Part shown: in pieces, positions 23,361 to 35,713 of the stretch
How the letters are laid out: each line of letters opens with the position of its first letter
Position numbering within the stretch: the stretch's first letter is position 1
Assembly (NCBI GenBank): GCA_900312665.1
Contig: ONZQ02000001.1
Location: forward strand, 1,616,283-1,680,282
Direction of reading: 5' to 3'
Source: Cephalotrichum gorgonifer
Taxonomy: Eukaryota > Ascomycota > Sordariomycetes > Microascales > Microascaceae
DNA length: 64,000 bases
The notes under the pieces: model-generated
What the model saw: the letters and a program-made list of their open reading frames with translations, nothing else
Databases searched by the model: none
What the model was told of the DNA's origin: nothing
Made by a program: the position numbers and the translations under genes

Positions 23361-25381
23361 GATGGATGAGCAGTTGTGCTTCGTAGGAAAGTTCCAAAGT
23401 CGACTATGGTGGTAATACAATAGGTTTGTCGAAATGAAGCCGAAGCAGAGGCTGTAACAGGATACAAATAGTAGAATACTGTCGACGCAATAGGAGGGCT
23501 TATTAGGAAGAAGGCAGGAATAGATCAATTATTCTCAGAGATGACGTCGGGACTTAAGTCCATTGTCAAACATCACAATGAGACAAGAAGGGTCGGAAGC
23601 AGAAGCGACGAGGAAGATCGTTCTTAAGAGGAACTATGTAATGGAGCACCCAACCACCTTCCAAGCTGAGCAGCTGAAGCCAAGAGATTCCAAGGAAAGC
23701 TGCATGTGGGTCGGAAAAATCACAATTAAGAAGGTGCGACGCCGGGATGGTGAGGTCAGAATACGAAACACAGAAACATGTGAGCGTAATTGCAGGGCCG
23801 CGAATGCTGGCCAAATCATCATGGAGGGGTTGCAGATTTCGTTAACAGGAGGTTGGGGTTCCTGAGCTATCCCACCTGGGTAGTCCGATCTTGGGCGACG
23901 ATTGGGCAGTAAGGCCTCGAGTGGGACTAGGTGGGGCCTAGACTCGGGGGCTAAGGAGCCAGTGGCGTAACACCACGGCAGGCACTGCCCGGCGAAGTTG
24001 CGGCCAGGAAGGGAAGTCGCGACCAGGTAGAGGTTTCAGGGGACTAGTCACTCGTTTGTGCAGGCAGCAAGCACTGTAGCTCCGAAGTTGTTAGTGGGGG
24101 GCCATCTGGGAAGGAAAATGAAGTGGTTGGGTGGCTGGGCAGTGATGCACTTAATCTCACAGCAAATGTCACCCACTTGGCATACAACGAACAGCCCGGT
24201 CCATGGCCAATTCCACACTGCGGCCTCCAGCTTAACTACAAGTACAATATCCCCGCCTCCCCGATCGATTGTCGGCCGGCTTCTTCCTGGACTTCGGCAA
24301 GACGCCGCGCTTTCTCGATCAGCATTTCAGCATTCGAGTACTCGTACAGGGACCAGGCGCCAAGACCATCGCTAAGTGTCGATCGATCTGGCTTGTAACA
24401 AGCGGCCCTGGCCGAGGAATTTTGGCTACATACAAGACGAATAGCCATGGTGATATTTGCACGAGCCAATAATATATACTATCCCTCGACTCTCGAGAAC
24501 GGGCAAGCGGCATAGGTCGACTTTCGAACACCGTCAATCCCAACGACAGTAGAACTACGCCCTCTTTTCAAGGCAATCCTTTGCTGGTCAGGTTCCTGGA
24601 TCTGTTGAGTAGACTTAAGGACCTATTACCTATCAGGTTAGGTCTAGATCCGCGGGATGGTTGATGGTACCCGGATAAAGCCCCGCATCACCATGCAGCT
24701 CGCCTCGTTTCCAGCCCACCAACTAAGCGGGGGTGGGTGGCTCGTTCGGGAAAGCAAAGGTTGATGATACCGATGCGAGACTAATCGGAGCAACAGTTAT
24801 TAATACTCGTACGAGTACATACTTGGAAGAGTGGCTCAAACCCCCGAAGCCGGTCGGGGATGCAACACGAGTTATAGGCGCCCTTCACAGTCCTCCGTTG
24901 CAGATAAGCGCCCTTGAAGAGAGCTCCGTCGCAGCCTGATGTCGTCACTGTGTGATGGGAAGGCTCTGGCATGACTAGGACGGCATGCACAACACCGAGA
25001 TGGAGGGCACATTGGTGCCCAACATCGTCTCCGTCTCACCGGGTTAATACACTTCTCGCTGACTCTTGGGATGGCGCCCGTCATTCGCGGGAGGGGGGAG
25101 CAAGAAGGCAACCAAAAAAGCCCAATCTTAGGTTCGTCTCAGCCAAGCGGCCGCGGACCACATAGTTGGGCGTATGGGGTATTAATGAGGATATACCCAT
25201 ATCCTTCCCACATGACTTTTTTCTTCCTCTCCTCGCTCCGCTCGATTCTCGCTATGAAAAAAGTCCGCTCCACCATTCTTGCACTTAACAGCACACACTC
25301 TCAAAGGCCAACACCTGCATACATTCTCGTCTTCGTGTCGTCCTTCGTCACCATACAGTTTTATACAGTCGTTTCGCAGCC
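23361..25381. other. intergenic without supported gene
   Basis: Left part is the promoter side of the Crh gene. Only short unrelated frames occur. It carries copies of the CGAGTACTCG/TACTCGTACGAGTA palindromes (24335-24344, 24804-24817). The right end (25200-25380) is pyrimidine-rich and probably the promoter and leader of the next gene. Confidence 0.5.
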
Positions 25382-26382
25382 ATGTCCGACCATTTCGCTG
25401 CCGAAATGCCCCCCTACGCCGCCAGCCACGACCAAGAAGCGTCGCTGGCCACGTGGGTCATGGGCGCCACTATGACAAGTCTCGCCGTGGGCTTCCTACT
25501 ACTCAGGGAAGACCACGTCGATAACTACCTGTCCGTCGCCCTCCCCCTCCTTCTATTACAGTACCATGCCCCTGGCACGAATAGGGCGAAGTGGTTCCAT
25601 CTCGGTTGCCATAGTCTAACATGGCACAGTTATATTGTTTCCTTCATAGGCGTCTGCTCGACCTTCAATATAATGCAACTGGGAAGGATTAAAATGTTTG
25701 GGCAGCCCCTTTTTCTTCTTTTTTTTCTTTTCTCCATATACCTGGACCTTGTCCACTAATCCCTTCCAGGTATGGACCGTATGCGTTGTTTTACCCTGCC
25801 ACATCGATCCTCTCCTCTCCAGGCATCTCCGGGACGGAGCCGGATCTCGTGGCCCGTATTCCACTGGTCATCACCTTGACAAGCCTGATCATTTGGAACG
25901 GACCTACCATTGCCTCTGCCATTGCCTCTATCTGGCCACCCGCTCGGACACGCACCCAGGGAGAACCCTCAAACAGGATCACCATTGGCTCCAGGTCTTC
26001 ATCCGGATCCGGATCATCTCGCTCCGCGAGCTCCTTGGATCCCCACCAAGGCGTAGTTGCTTTCCAGAGAACCTTCTCGTGGGTGAAGGAATCGGGCCAA
26101 CCCTGGTCTCAATCCCATTTCATATACAGGACAAGGTCCACCCCGGATGATCTAGACATGAGCATCTCCTCTGGCTCCGAGAGGTCAATAAGTCTGTCAG
26201 ATATCGCGCCTGCTTTCTGGACAGGGTCCCCTGACCAGGGTTACACCGACCCTACTCTCGTTTATGAGGGAAGCTCAGCGCTGGCGGAGCATACTCAAAG
26301 CCTGCAGAGCCATATAAATGGCTTCCATATGAGTCACCACGGATCTGTGCGCTCCATGAGCCCGGTGTACATGGAGCGCTGA
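25382..26382 (+). CDS. hypothetical multi-pass membrane protein
   Basis: I do not recognise a family. The proposed model has two exons, 25382-25695 and 25770-26382 (927 bases, 308 residues), joined by an intron with a weak GTTTGG donor, an ACTAAT branch and a TTCCAG acceptor; the frame closes exactly. About four hydrophobic segments lie in the first half (roughly 22-40, 48-61, 83-100 and 137-163), followed by a Ser/Arg/Gly-rich hydrophilic tail. A second possible in-frame intron (25561-25629, GTACCA to CACAG with a CTAAC branch) has no stop, so it may or may not be spliced. The stop codon sits inside a strong inverted repeat. A chance frame cannot be excluded. Confidence 0.45.
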
Positions 26383-26388
26383 TCCGTG
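26338..26388. repeat. inverted repeat spanning the stop codon of the membrane-protein gene
   Basis: CACGGAT (26338-26344) pairs with ATCCGTG (26382-26388), and GCGCTCCATG (26349-26358) pairs with CATGGAGCGC (26370-26379), around an 11-base loop. The result is a 17-bp interrupted stem that includes the TGA stop at 26380-26382. Confidence 0.75.
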
Positions 26389-27652
26389 ACCTGACGTTCA
26401 GTTGGGACTTGGTTTCGATTCTCCGACTCTTGTACTTTTCTGCGTATTTCCTATGTCTGGCGGTCTCTGCGTCCTCTTTCACCTCCACCGCGGTTTTGGT
26501 TTTCTCTTTAATAGCACCCCCTTCGCGTTTGCGTGGGGGTTCCCCTTACACTCTTCTTCTGCGTTTAGTGCGGGTAGACGGTCATATCAAAATGGAGTGG
26601 CGCTCCTGGCTTGAAGATACCTATGAGTATCTTACGCTAGCACGTCCGTCCAAGGTGCCATCTACCCCGCCGCGTCCTCGGGACGTGACACGCAGTCCTT
26701 CCTTTCCGAGCCGTTGTTTCCGGGATCCTTGTTATCGTCGGCATCTCCTGTTCGGGATCTGTTTTCAACCTTAGTGGTACGGCCGTTGGTACAATATATT
26801 ATGGTTTCCTCGACAATTCCTCAACCGGATGCTGCAGTATGCCGCTTCAGAGACTTGACTTCACCTATTGGAAATGCCTGAGCTTAACCGATTCATCGTG
26901 GTGACCTGATGGTGGGAGCCCGGACCTGGGAGAGCAGAGGCGGATTGGTCTGCCGTGGCCGCTCTCACATGCCACACCGTGTCGCTTGCTTCTATTTATA
27001 CCCTGCCTCTGGGCAACCGGACTCCCAACAATCTAAGTCGAATATGACTGAGCGCAGCCATGGCCACCCGGCTAGCTCTCCGTAATACCAGGATAAATTG
27101 TCAAAAAAAAGATATAATCCTACGCTAAAACAACCTACCCCCTCACCAAAAAGACCCAAAGCAGCTTACAGAAGACGTCATTAGGATTTTAACATAGGGC
27201 GGCCGCGGATACAAGCCCTGTCCTCTGCGCCTGTACGTGGCGGCCGGCCCGGATAGGGTAACGCCGGCTACCCACGGGTTCTCTCTCCCTCTCGCCCCAC
27301 TACCTACCCCACTATTTGCCGGACGAAGCCCGGTGGGTCCCCCGATACGCCCCGACGAATCCACTAGCTTGCCGAGACCCTGTGGTCTCGTGGTGAACTC
27401 TGGGGTAGGTGCTACTAACGAAGGTTACAACTCACACACATATTCCCGCCTGCCGTATCTTCTCTCCCGTACCTCCGGGTGTTTCTGGTGGAGACACTAG
27501 GTCGGTATGACTAGGCTCGGGCGCTTAGACAAGGGTGACGGAAGCGGAAGGTTGGGGGGATGGTAGGTGGGATGACGTTTAAGTAACACCCTCCACCCGC
27601 CACTTGTTGGGATTTGCACCTACGTTCTCAGGAACTTACATTCGGAACAAAA
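26383..27652. other. intergenic without supported gene
   Basis: No recognisable gene. A frame at 26409-26774 has no domain or codon signal. The right part is the promoter region of the aminotransferase gene. Confidence 0.5.
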
Positions 27653-29476
27653 ATGGAACCTTACGCCGCTCGTATTAAGGATGTGCTCGAGAGACGCGCC
27701 AAAGCCGGCCGGTTCGCACCCGGCGTGGCCGCCTACTCGGACAGTGACATGTTCAAGAAGTCGCCAGTATGCTCCCTCCCGCATTAACTATCCGCCACTT
27801 GGCGTATCTGTATACTCTTGTATGGTGTGCAATATTCTAACGCCGTCAAGAGCCCAGATCTCCCAAAGGCCAAGCGGTGGGACGGTACGTATCTTGCCCT
27901 CTTCGGCTGAAGGCCACTTACACCATCCCCGCCACTAACACCTCCCTACAAGATCACTTCACTGAGGAGTGCAAGGGACGTAAACAATGCGTCCTGAAGC
28001 AAGCGGCAAAGCATCTAAATACCCCCGGCCTCATCTCCCTAGGCGGCGGCCTCCCCTCGCCCTCTTACTTCCCCTTCTCCTCCCTCTCCCTCTCCGTACC
28101 CACGCCGCCCGACTTCTCCTCCTCCGCTACCGCCGGCAGTAGTCCCCTCCGTACGATCACCATCGGGAAGAACGACATTGCGGAGGGAAAGGGAGAGTAC
28201 GACCTCGCCGTGGCGCTCAACTACGGCCAGGTGACGGGCTCGGCTCAGATGCTTCGCTTCGTGACGGAGATCACGGAGATCCTGTTCGCGCCTCCGTACG
28301 CCGACTGGGGGTGCGCGCAGACGACGGGGAGCACGGGAGTGCTGGAGACGGCGGCGAGGATGTTCACTGAAAGGGCGAGGGGCGACAAGGTGCTGATGGA
28401 GGAGTACACGTACTCCACGGCGCAGGAGACGATGGAGGCTCTGGGGATAGAGGTCGTGGGCGTGAGGATGGACGGCCAGGGGATGGTACCCGGGGACCTT
28501 AGGGGGACTCTTGAAGGGTGGGACGTCGGGGCTAGGGGCCGGAAGCCACATGTGCTCTATACGGTTCCCACAGGGCAGAACCCCACCGGCGCAACGCTTA
28601 CCCCCGAGAGGAGGAGGGAGATCTACGACATCTGCGAGGAACACGACATCTTCATCATCGAGGACGATCCCTACTACCTCCTCCAGATGGCCCCGTACCC
28701 CCCCGCCTCGTCGCCTCCCCCGGCCGAAACCTCATCCCTACCCTCGTACCTCTCTTCCCTCCCGGGGACGTTCCTAGGCATCGACACCTCGGGCCGCGTC
28801 CTCCGGCTAGACTCCTTCTCCAAGGTCCTGGCGCCCGGCTCGCGGATGGGCTGGGTCACAGCCTCGGCGCAGGTCATCGACCGCTTCCTCCGCCACGGCG
28901 AGTCGTCCCAGGGCCCCAGCGGCTTCTCACAGGCGGCGCTGCACACGCTCCTCGACCGCACGTGGGGCCACGAGGGGTTCCTGGCCTGGCTGGCGAACCT
29001 GGGGGGCGAGTACACGGGGAGGAGGAACGTGCTGCTGGGCGCATGTGGGGAGTTCCTGCCGGGGGTTGCGACGTGGGACGCACCCAGCGCTGGGATGTTT
29101 GTAAGTCTTTTCCCATATCTCCAGGACGATCCGCCGCCCTCCTCTCTCTCCCTTCCGCTTATACAAAGAGGCCAGAGGGGGAGATAAAGTAATGGATACT
29201 GACCGGAACCAGCTCTGGATCAAACTAGACCACACGAAACACCCCCGCCTCGCCGACGGCATCCTCGCCATAGAAGATGAGATCTTCCACTCGTGCATCG
29301 CGAGGGGCGTGCTGGTCGCCCGCGGCTCATGGTTCCGCGCGGCGTCTGACGGCTCGGAGCCCCAGGCGCTGTTCTTCCGGGCGACGTACGCCATGGCCGG
29401 GGCGGATGCCATTCGGGAGGCGACGAGGAGGTTCGGGGCGGCCGTTAGGGAGAGCTTCGGGATTAAGGAGGAGTAG
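27653..29476 (+). CDS. class I/II PLP aminotransferase, Aro8-like (aromatic / 2-aminoadipate)
   Basis: Fold-type I aminotransferase resembling yeast Aro8, which transaminates aromatic amino acids and 2-aminoadipate; the exact substrate is not predictable. Four exons: 27653-27766, 27851-27884, 27953-29100 and 29213-29476 (1560 bases, 519 residues), frame exact. Exon 2 is only 34 bases and encodes SPDLPKAKRWD, an element typical of the family N terminus. Visible motifs: GLISLGGGLPSP, the substrate-loop block TVPTGQNPTG, EDDPYY, and the PLP lysine in DSFSKVLAPGSRMGW (Lys340). No targeting peptide is obvious. It faces the P450 gene tail to tail, 241 bases apart. Confidence 0.92.
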
Positions 29477-29717
29477 AAAAGGGGGTTGTGGGGGGGGGAG
29501 GAGTACGCCTGTCTAACTTTTCTGTCATGATGAATGGTATATGTTAACGATGGGGTGTTATTATTAAGGCCTACCTCCGTGATCATTGTTCCAAAGAGGT
29601 ATCATACAACAAACTACGTAAGTGAGCTCCCAAAGTAAAGCAAGAAACGGCAAATAGCGACCCAGACCCGGTCAACTCAAACCTTCAGCCCCCAACGCCT
29701 CTCTTCCCAAAAGAACC

Positions 29718-31669
29718 TCACTTCTCCGCCTCGAAGAACGCCACGCGCACGGGATCCCCCGGCTTCAGCGTCAGGTCAGTCTTCATGGACGGCTTCTCCG
29801 CGCCCGCGGGCCCCATGCGCCCCTCCACTCTTTCGTACCTCTGGAACAGCCTGCAGAGCACGTACGTCATCTCCGTCAGGGCGAACTGCTGTCCGACGCA
29901 GATCCTCGGCCCGGCGTTGAAGGGCACGTACTCGTGGCCCCTGGGGTGCCAGGACTCCCACCTCTCAGGCGAGAAGGCCGCGGGGTCCGCGAACGCCCCG
30001 GACACGGGCGGGTATATGTCCGCTCTGCGCTGCATGATGAGCGTCGAGTACCCCATGATCGTACCCTTCAGGATCGCGACGGGCTGTCTCCCGTCCGGCC
30101 CGCCGCCGCGCGGGAGGGTGGTGTCGCGGAGGGCGACGCGCGTGTTGAAGGGGACGGCGGGGTAGAGCCTCAGTGTCTCGTTGACCACGGCCTTGAGGTA
30201 CGGCATGTTCTTCAGGTCCCCGTACGTGGGCTTGCCCTCGTCGCCCACGGCGGCAAGGATCTCGCGGCGGAGCCTGGAGACGACGTCCGGGCGGCGCGCG
30301 AGCTCGTACAGCGCGAAGGAGAGCGTCGAGGCCGTGGTGTCGCGGCCCGCGAGGAGGACGGCGAGGAGCTGGTCGCGGAGCACGGTCCTGTCGCGCGTGA
30401 AGGACGCGATGGCGTGCAGGAAGGTGTAGTCGGCGTCGGACTTTGTCTTGGTGGATAGCTCGGAGGGGCTGAGGCGGAGGGCGCGCTCGATGTAGGTGTT
30501 TATGAAGGAGTCGACGACGCGGAGGTGGGAGCGGAAGGCGAAGCGGGGGATGAGCCACGAGAGGCTGCTGGCGCGGATGATGTTGCTCTGGATCTCGGAG
30601 GCGGCGTCGAAGGCGTCGGCGAAGGGCTCGCTGAGGTGGCTTTTTTGAGGGGCGTTAGTTGAGGGTGGTGTGGGTGAGATGGGAAATGGAATAGGGGAGG
30701 TAGGAAGCCAGGGGGGTGAAAAGGGGTAGTATGAGGGCGTGTAGGGAAGGGATAAAGGTAGGAAGATAGGGGAGACCGAAAAAAGGGGTAAGGAGAGCGT
30801 GTAGGAAATGGGGTGCAGTAAACTCACCACCAAGAGTCGACGGACTTGCCGAGGAGGAAATCAGTAGAGGCGTCAAGCGCCAGCCTGAAGAACAAGTCAC
30901 TTATATTCACCGTCTTCCCATCTGCGCCCCTCACGCCGCCCATCCCGGCCTCGGCGCCCGCCCTCGCCCTCGCTGCGGCCTCCATCCCCCCCAGCGGGCC
31001 CCCGTTCTCAATCATCCTGAACAGGTTCTGCACGTGGTTCTCGAAGCAGTGCAGGTCGCTCACCCTGTCCTTGACGAACTGGGGGCGGATGAGCTGCCTG
31101 CTCGCGTGCCACGTCTCCCCGTCGGTGCTGAAGATGCTGTCGCCCAGGAATCCCTTCCAGTCGATCTCGTAGGACTCGCCCTTGCCGTAGTCGGGGAACT
31201 GCGTGGAGAGCATGGCCTTGATGTTCTCGGGCTCGGCCGTCAGCACGATCTCCCTGCCGAAAACGTTGGCGCTGGCGGTGTACGTGCCCGTGTGGGCGAA
31301 GTGCTCCATCCAGCCCTCCTCACACAGGTTCTGGGCGTTCCTGCGGAGGCCGTGGAGGACGAAGTCAATACCTGGTAAAGGGGAGGCCGTGTTAGTTGTC
31401 TGTTCTTTCTATGGCCTGGATCGTGGTACTATGATGTACTCTTGCCCGAGCGAATGGAGGAGGCAAGGGCGCGGTTGGGGTTGGTGGGTTTTACCAAATG
31501 GAAGGCGGTACTTCGCTCTCGGAGCACTGGCACCGAGCCTGTTCCGTCGTCGTCGGCGGTCGAGCTGTAGGAGGATGTAGTACAGCGCGCACGAAGTGGC
31601 GACGAACACGGCGACGGACCGGCCGGTGATCTCGCCGGCCGACTGGCCTATAGCTCCCATGACGCCCAT
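29718..31669 (-). CDS. cytochrome P450, CYP52-clan (fatty acid / alkane hydroxylase type)
   Basis: Haem monooxygenase anchored in the ER. Three exons: 31669-31495, 31371-30828 and 30639-29718 (1641 bases, 546 residues), frame exact. A single N-terminal hydrophobic segment (about residues 17-37) is followed by an Arg-rich stop-transfer stretch. The oxygen-binding I-helix is LLAGRDTTAS, the K-helix ExxR is in NETLRLYP, and the haem loop FNAGPRICVGQQFAL places the axial Cys at 487. The haem-loop pattern and FALTEM are typical of the CYP52/CYP539 clan, which hydroxylates fatty acids or n-alkanes; the actual substrate is inference. Intron 2 ends in an unusual A-rich acceptor (CAAAAAAG), but a good CTAAC branch lies just before it. 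Confidence 0.92.
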
Positions 31670-33745
31670 GGTGACTCCAACTCAGGTTTCCGTATATTTA
31701 CCCAACTGGGGAACGAAAATCGACGAGGGCGAAAAGGGAAATGGCGATGTTGCGCTGTGGATGTTCGTGTTACTCGACTCCGAACTCGTTCGCTTGAAAA
31801 GAAAAGCGAGGGGGTGGTAAATATCCGTATCCGTGTCCGTGTCAGTTCTTATAAGGACCGGTCTTCGCCACCGAAGGCCGGTATGGATGTGGATGAACTG
31901 AGTCCCAGGAGATGATCTCTGATCGACCTGGAGCCTGGGGGGATGGATGCTCCGGATCGGCGCGGGAAGTTGGTATCACTCCTTTATGCAAGGAGTAGGC
32001 CGTCCCATTCCACTCCGCTCCACCGTTACATCCGTTTAAGTTCCAACTCGCAAGTTCCAGTCTTTCCCCACATATTAGGAGTATTGGACCCAACACTTCT
32101 CCGTAGGGCAGGTAGATATCTGTCCGAGCCCCCGCTCGTCTGGGCGGACCCGGAGTAGGAAGTACATCCTCCAACCGGGCACGAACAAATTCACAATCCA
32201 CACCGTCCACTCGTCCCCACCCACCCAACCCACCGCTTCACCTGGCCCTCTTTTGAGATGAAATACCTCCTCCCATGCACGGCACTTCTGCTTAGGACCA
32301 AGGAACCCATCGAGTCCGCACACCCGGACCCGCGAGTGTCCCGGAAACCCGCGCACATGTCAAGCACGGAACCCGGCGTGCTACCTTCCCCGCGATCTCA
32401 ATCGACACTATTCCTATCCCGGTATTAATCTCCAGTCTACCGAGGCAAGACCCGCCCACGTTCATTCTCTTACCGTCTTCCATGAGCAACGAGCACCCCC
32501 CATTCGCTCATTCGCCAAGCCGGAATCCACCACCCAATACGCAGTACCGTTTCTAGGGCTCCATTCACTCGCGTAATATCACCACGTTCCATGGTAATCA
32601 TATGACTAACAAACTCCAGTTCGTGCCGGGAGTTCACTCCGTTGCTTTGCTGGTAATGTGGGGCCGGAACGGGGCGGGGACCAGAAGTGGCCCCGACGGT
32701 CCGCTTCCGTTCCACCTTCATCCGGGGTTCTCATCGTAATATGTCCGCAATGATGCGGGCGCGGGCTTTTACGGAGGAATCCTTGAACCTAAAAAAAAAA
32801 GAAGGCAAGTAAGACGGGGCGATGAGAGGATGGGTCGATGAGCCGGCAAGCATGGCGGATAAAGGAAGTTTTGCGCAAATGCAACAACGGCCCCGCACGA
32901 GAACGGCACGCAACAGCTGCTCTTCCCACTGTAAGGATATCTCTGTCCTTGTACTTGAATCATTAGGTAACGGAGCCACTCGTACTCTGTAATAATGGGT
33001 ACAATCCCCTTACCGGCGATAACAATGAGCAGCACGGCCCAAAACCACCCCTCTTCACCTGGTCCTACCTTCCCAAGAACGGATGAGTGCTGCCTATGGC
33101 CTAACAGCCGAGTCAGGCCACACATGCATCATTGGACACATGCAGGCCCCATATTCTCTTGGCGCCATACTTGGGTCGTTCTTTCCAAAGCCTCTGACGA
33201 TGGAGCAAGTGGGAGCAGAGAACCTGTCGCTCCGACACGCGCTTCCTCGACCCTTCACGTGCGTGCGCTCGGAATTCTCCATATTTAACCCCTGCCTCTC
33301 CGCTGATAATCTCGGGGTGGGGCCGAGACGTTCATTCGTCAGACCTCCGTCGCATCGGGACCCTGTCCGCAGACGGTCAGGGATTAATAGCTCGAAGCGG
33401 GGAGGAGCCGGGCCCAGGCCCTGGGGCTGAGTGAAAACGGAGGTTAGAATTTCCCCCATTTTATCTCTTCACGCAAAGAAAAGTCTATAAACGAAGCCCC
33501 CTTCTCAATGAATTACTCACCCCCTTCTCGGGGTGATATTTTATTGTAAGAAGTAAACTGCAATATAAACGCAGCATGCATGAAGGACGGACACCCTCAT
33601 TCCCCGTTGTAGCTCCCAGTTTTAATCCTAATCCCTAAGACTGCACCATCCCCGCGCGCAGTCGATTGAACAAGAAGAACGATGAATGCTAACCTCTAAC
33701 CCCTAAACGCTTTAACCCTACCCGGCAACTCCCTTTCTCACACCC
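31670..33745. other. intergenic without supported gene
   Basis: P450 promoter side on the left and 3' flank of the hexosaminidase gene on the right. No gene is supported. A few CCCTAA-like hexamers (33633-33638, 33701-33706, 33715-33720) are scattered in the right end, too few to be an interstitial telomere array. Confidence 0.5.
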
Positions 33746-35713
33746 CTACAAGGCATGCTGGCACGCCAGCGGGTCCGGGTCCTGCAGACACCACAGCTCC
33801 GTGATGTGCGCGGCCCTCACCCCCCTCGCCACCAGCCTCTCCCTCATCTCCGCCAGCCGCGCCGCCGCGTCTACCAGTGACCTGTTCGTGCCGGACGCGT
33901 CCTGCCTCCCGCTCCACAGCACCTCACCCGCCGCTCCGGCCCGCGGCCACACGATGGTGTCGACCGTGAGGGGGTCGATGGTCTCCGACCACACCGCCAC
34001 CTCGCCGCCCAGCACGAGCTTGGCCTGCTCCTCCCCCAGGCCGGCCCGGGGGTCGTGCGAGTAGCCGGCCTGCCAGCTGTGCGTGGGGCCGCACCAGTCG
34101 TTGAAGGGGTAGAAGGTGTTGTAGGCCGCGCCGTTCTCGAAGTCCAGCCACGCGCCCCTGCCACAGTCGAGGTACTGTTTTTTTTACCAGAGGTCAGTTC
34201 CCAGCCGGGTTTATAGTCTATATCATACAGAGAGCGTGAGGGCGCCTTGTGGCAGATACGGAAAAGAAAAAGGGGGGGGGGGAGGAAGTGCGGGTGCTAG
34301 AAAGGGCCTGCTTACCCAGAAGTGGTAGTTGCTGTCGATGACCTTGTAGCCCTTGGACGTGATATTCTTCACCGCGTCGCCGCCTAGCCAGCTCTGAACC
34401 ACCACGTCCTTCCCGAGGTTCTGCTCCCACTCGATGGCCATCTCCTCCCAGACCATGGGCGTCAGCCCCGCCTTCCGCACGCGGCCGTGGTTGACGTCGA
34501 GGAACTTCTGTAATAGCGGCCTCAGGACGTCGGTGTCGTTCGACCGCACGCCCTCGTCGAGCATCGAGTCGTTCCGGTTCAGCTCGTCGCCGCCCGTGTG
34601 GAAGTACGACGAGTACGGCGCCAGGCGCGGCAGCAGGTCGTCGAAGAGCGTCTCGAGGAAGTCATACACCGCCGAGCTGTTCATCTTGAAGGCGCCGCAG
34701 GGCGGCTGCGCGCACCACCAATGGTACGGCTTCTCGTTGTACGCCACGATCAGGTCCGGGTACGAGTGGTGCACGGAGCCGATGTGGCCCGGCATGTCGA
34801 TCTCGACGATGACCTGGACGCCGCGGTGCGACGCGTACTCCTGGATGTGGGCCAGGTCCGCCGGCGAGTACGTCATCCCCTTGCCGTAGGACCCCTTCTC
34901 TGCGAGCTTGGGCATGGCGGGGATCTCGAGCGGCCAGGACTGTGAGTCGGTCATGTGGATGTGGATCCTGTTCATCTTGTTCCACGACAGCGTATCGATC
35001 ATGTGGAGGATGTCCTCGACGGGGTACCAGCTGCGGGACACGTCCAGGAGCAAGCCGCGGTGCGGGTACTCGGGCTCGTCCTTAATGGACACGGGGGCGA
35101 TCTCGGTGTACCAGGAGGTACCCGAGCTGTGCTGGTAGAAGAGCTGTATGAAGGTCTCGAGCGCGCGGAGCACGCCGACGGAGGTCTGGGCCTCGATGGT
35201 AGCGGCGCCGTTCTTGGTGAGCTCAAAGGTGTACGACTCGTCGAGCTCGCCGGCGAGCGGCTTGTAGCAGGTCTCGTCGTCGTTTACGGTGTGGGTGATG
35301 GTGAGGGACTCCACGCGGCCCTTGTCCTTGGCATACACGTCGGGCTCCCAGTCGCCGTGGGCGGGGCGAAGCTTCCAGGGGACGAAGTTGTGCTGGAAGA
35401 TGGCCTCGAAGGCGCGGGAGACGGCGGCCTGGACTATGTCCTTGTCCTTGCACTTGGGCCCCGGTGGGGGGGCGTATCCGTAGGTGTAGGGGAGCTGGCC
35501 CATTAGTATCTCAGAATCCACGAATTCGCGGTCGGGGCAGGAGGGGTTGGGAGAAGAAATCCAGCATACTGAAGCCCCATTATATGTAATCTCCACCGTC
35601 TGGTCGATGTAGAGAACATTGTCACCCGAAGTGAACTCCTTCGGGATTGGCCATATGGCATGGACTGAGGAGGGTAGGAGGGCAACGGCCCCAACGAGGA
35701 GGCGCGTTAACAT
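33746..35713 (-). CDS. beta-N-acetylhexosaminidase, GH20, secreted
   Basis: Removes terminal N-acetylglucosamine from chitin oligomers outside the cell. Two exons: 35713-34316 and 34174-33746 (1827 bases, 608 residues). A signal peptide (MLTRLLVGAVALLPSSVHA) precedes the mature start IWPIP. The N-terminal zincin-like GH20b domain is followed by the TIM-barrel domain from about YPHRGLLLDVSR. The catalytic Asp-Glu pair is in HTGGDELN (Asp376, Glu377), as required for substrate-assisted catalysis. The C-terminal exon has the aromatic, Gly-rich substrate-pocket blocks (LDCGRG, WCGPTH, GGEVAVWSE). The frame extends upstream in the 5' direction, but the ATG at 35713 directly gives a good signal peptide, so I chose it. 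Confidence 0.95.

Noticed and set aside
33633..33720. CCCTAA hexamers suggesting an interstitial telomere
   Set aside because: Only three scattered, imperfectly spaced copies; not an array.
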